Part shown: positions 12,917 to 12,945 of the stretch, piece after piece
Layout of the letters: every line of letters starts with the position of its first letter
Numbering within the stretch: position 1 is the first letter of the stretch
Assembly: GCA_964427955.1 (NCBI GenBank)
Contig: CAYRWY010000141.1
Location: 1 to 12,945 of the forward strand
Direction: 5' to 3'
Origin: JACRBK01 sp964427955
GTDB lineage: Bacteria; Chloroflexota; Anaerolineae; Aggregatilineales; Aggregatilineaceae
Length of the DNA stretch: 12,945 nucleotides
Notes under the pieces: model-generated
What the model was told of the DNA's origin: nothing
The model's input: only the letters and a program-made list of their open reading frames with translations
Database searches by the model: none
Translations under genes and position numbers: made by a program

Positions 12917-12945
12917 CCCGTATTGCGCCAGCACCAAAATACCAG

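Overview
The window looks like chromosomal DNA from a GC-rich bacterium, most likely a member of the Chloroflexota (Anaerolineae-like). That assignment is an inference. It rests on gene style: a STAND ATPase/TPR/LuxR regulator, a soluble fusion of receiver, kinase-like and LuxR domains, and an Opp-type sugar/peptide transporter near a cytoplasmic GH3 beta-glucosidase. No rRNA, tRNA, CRISPR array, insertion sequence or phage gene was seen.

Plus strand, 1-4631: an ABC importer operon of the Opp/Dpp type. It holds the C-terminal end of a family-5 solute-binding protein, two permeases (the second with a large extracytoplasmic insertion) and two ATPases. The last four genes are tightly packed or overlapping. 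A gap of about 140 bp between the binding-protein gene and the first permease holds a strong dyad that could form an mRNA stem or two operator sites. An orphan ABC-2-like membrane protein (4724-5608) follows after a hairpin-bearing gap.

Minus strand, 5694-10856, read right to left: a GH3 beta-glucosidase with no signal peptide, a terminator, a large STAND/TPR/LuxR regulator, and a 90-residue protein of unknown function. This block ends at a terminator (5630-5660) placed between the convergent gene blocks. The transporter probably imports beta-linked oligosaccharides that the intracellular GH3 enzyme cleaves. The LuxR regulator, and perhaps the fusion regulator, may control the locus. Substrate and regulation are inferred from gene order and family style.

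Plus strand, 11036-12820: divergent from the glucosidase is a 594-residue soluble protein with the order receiver, HisKA_3-like helices, HATPase, second receiver, LuxR helix-turn-helix. Its first receiver is intact. The histidine expected in the kinase motif is arginine, and the aspartate expected in the second receiver is asparagine with the following loop shortened. It therefore looks like a regulator in which the internal phosphorelay has been lost while the ATP-binding, input and DNA-binding parts are kept. This is the most unusual item in the window. The 179-bp divergent intergenic region contains nested inverted repeats, and the last 125 bp carry repeated CCGTAG elements that may be binding sites.
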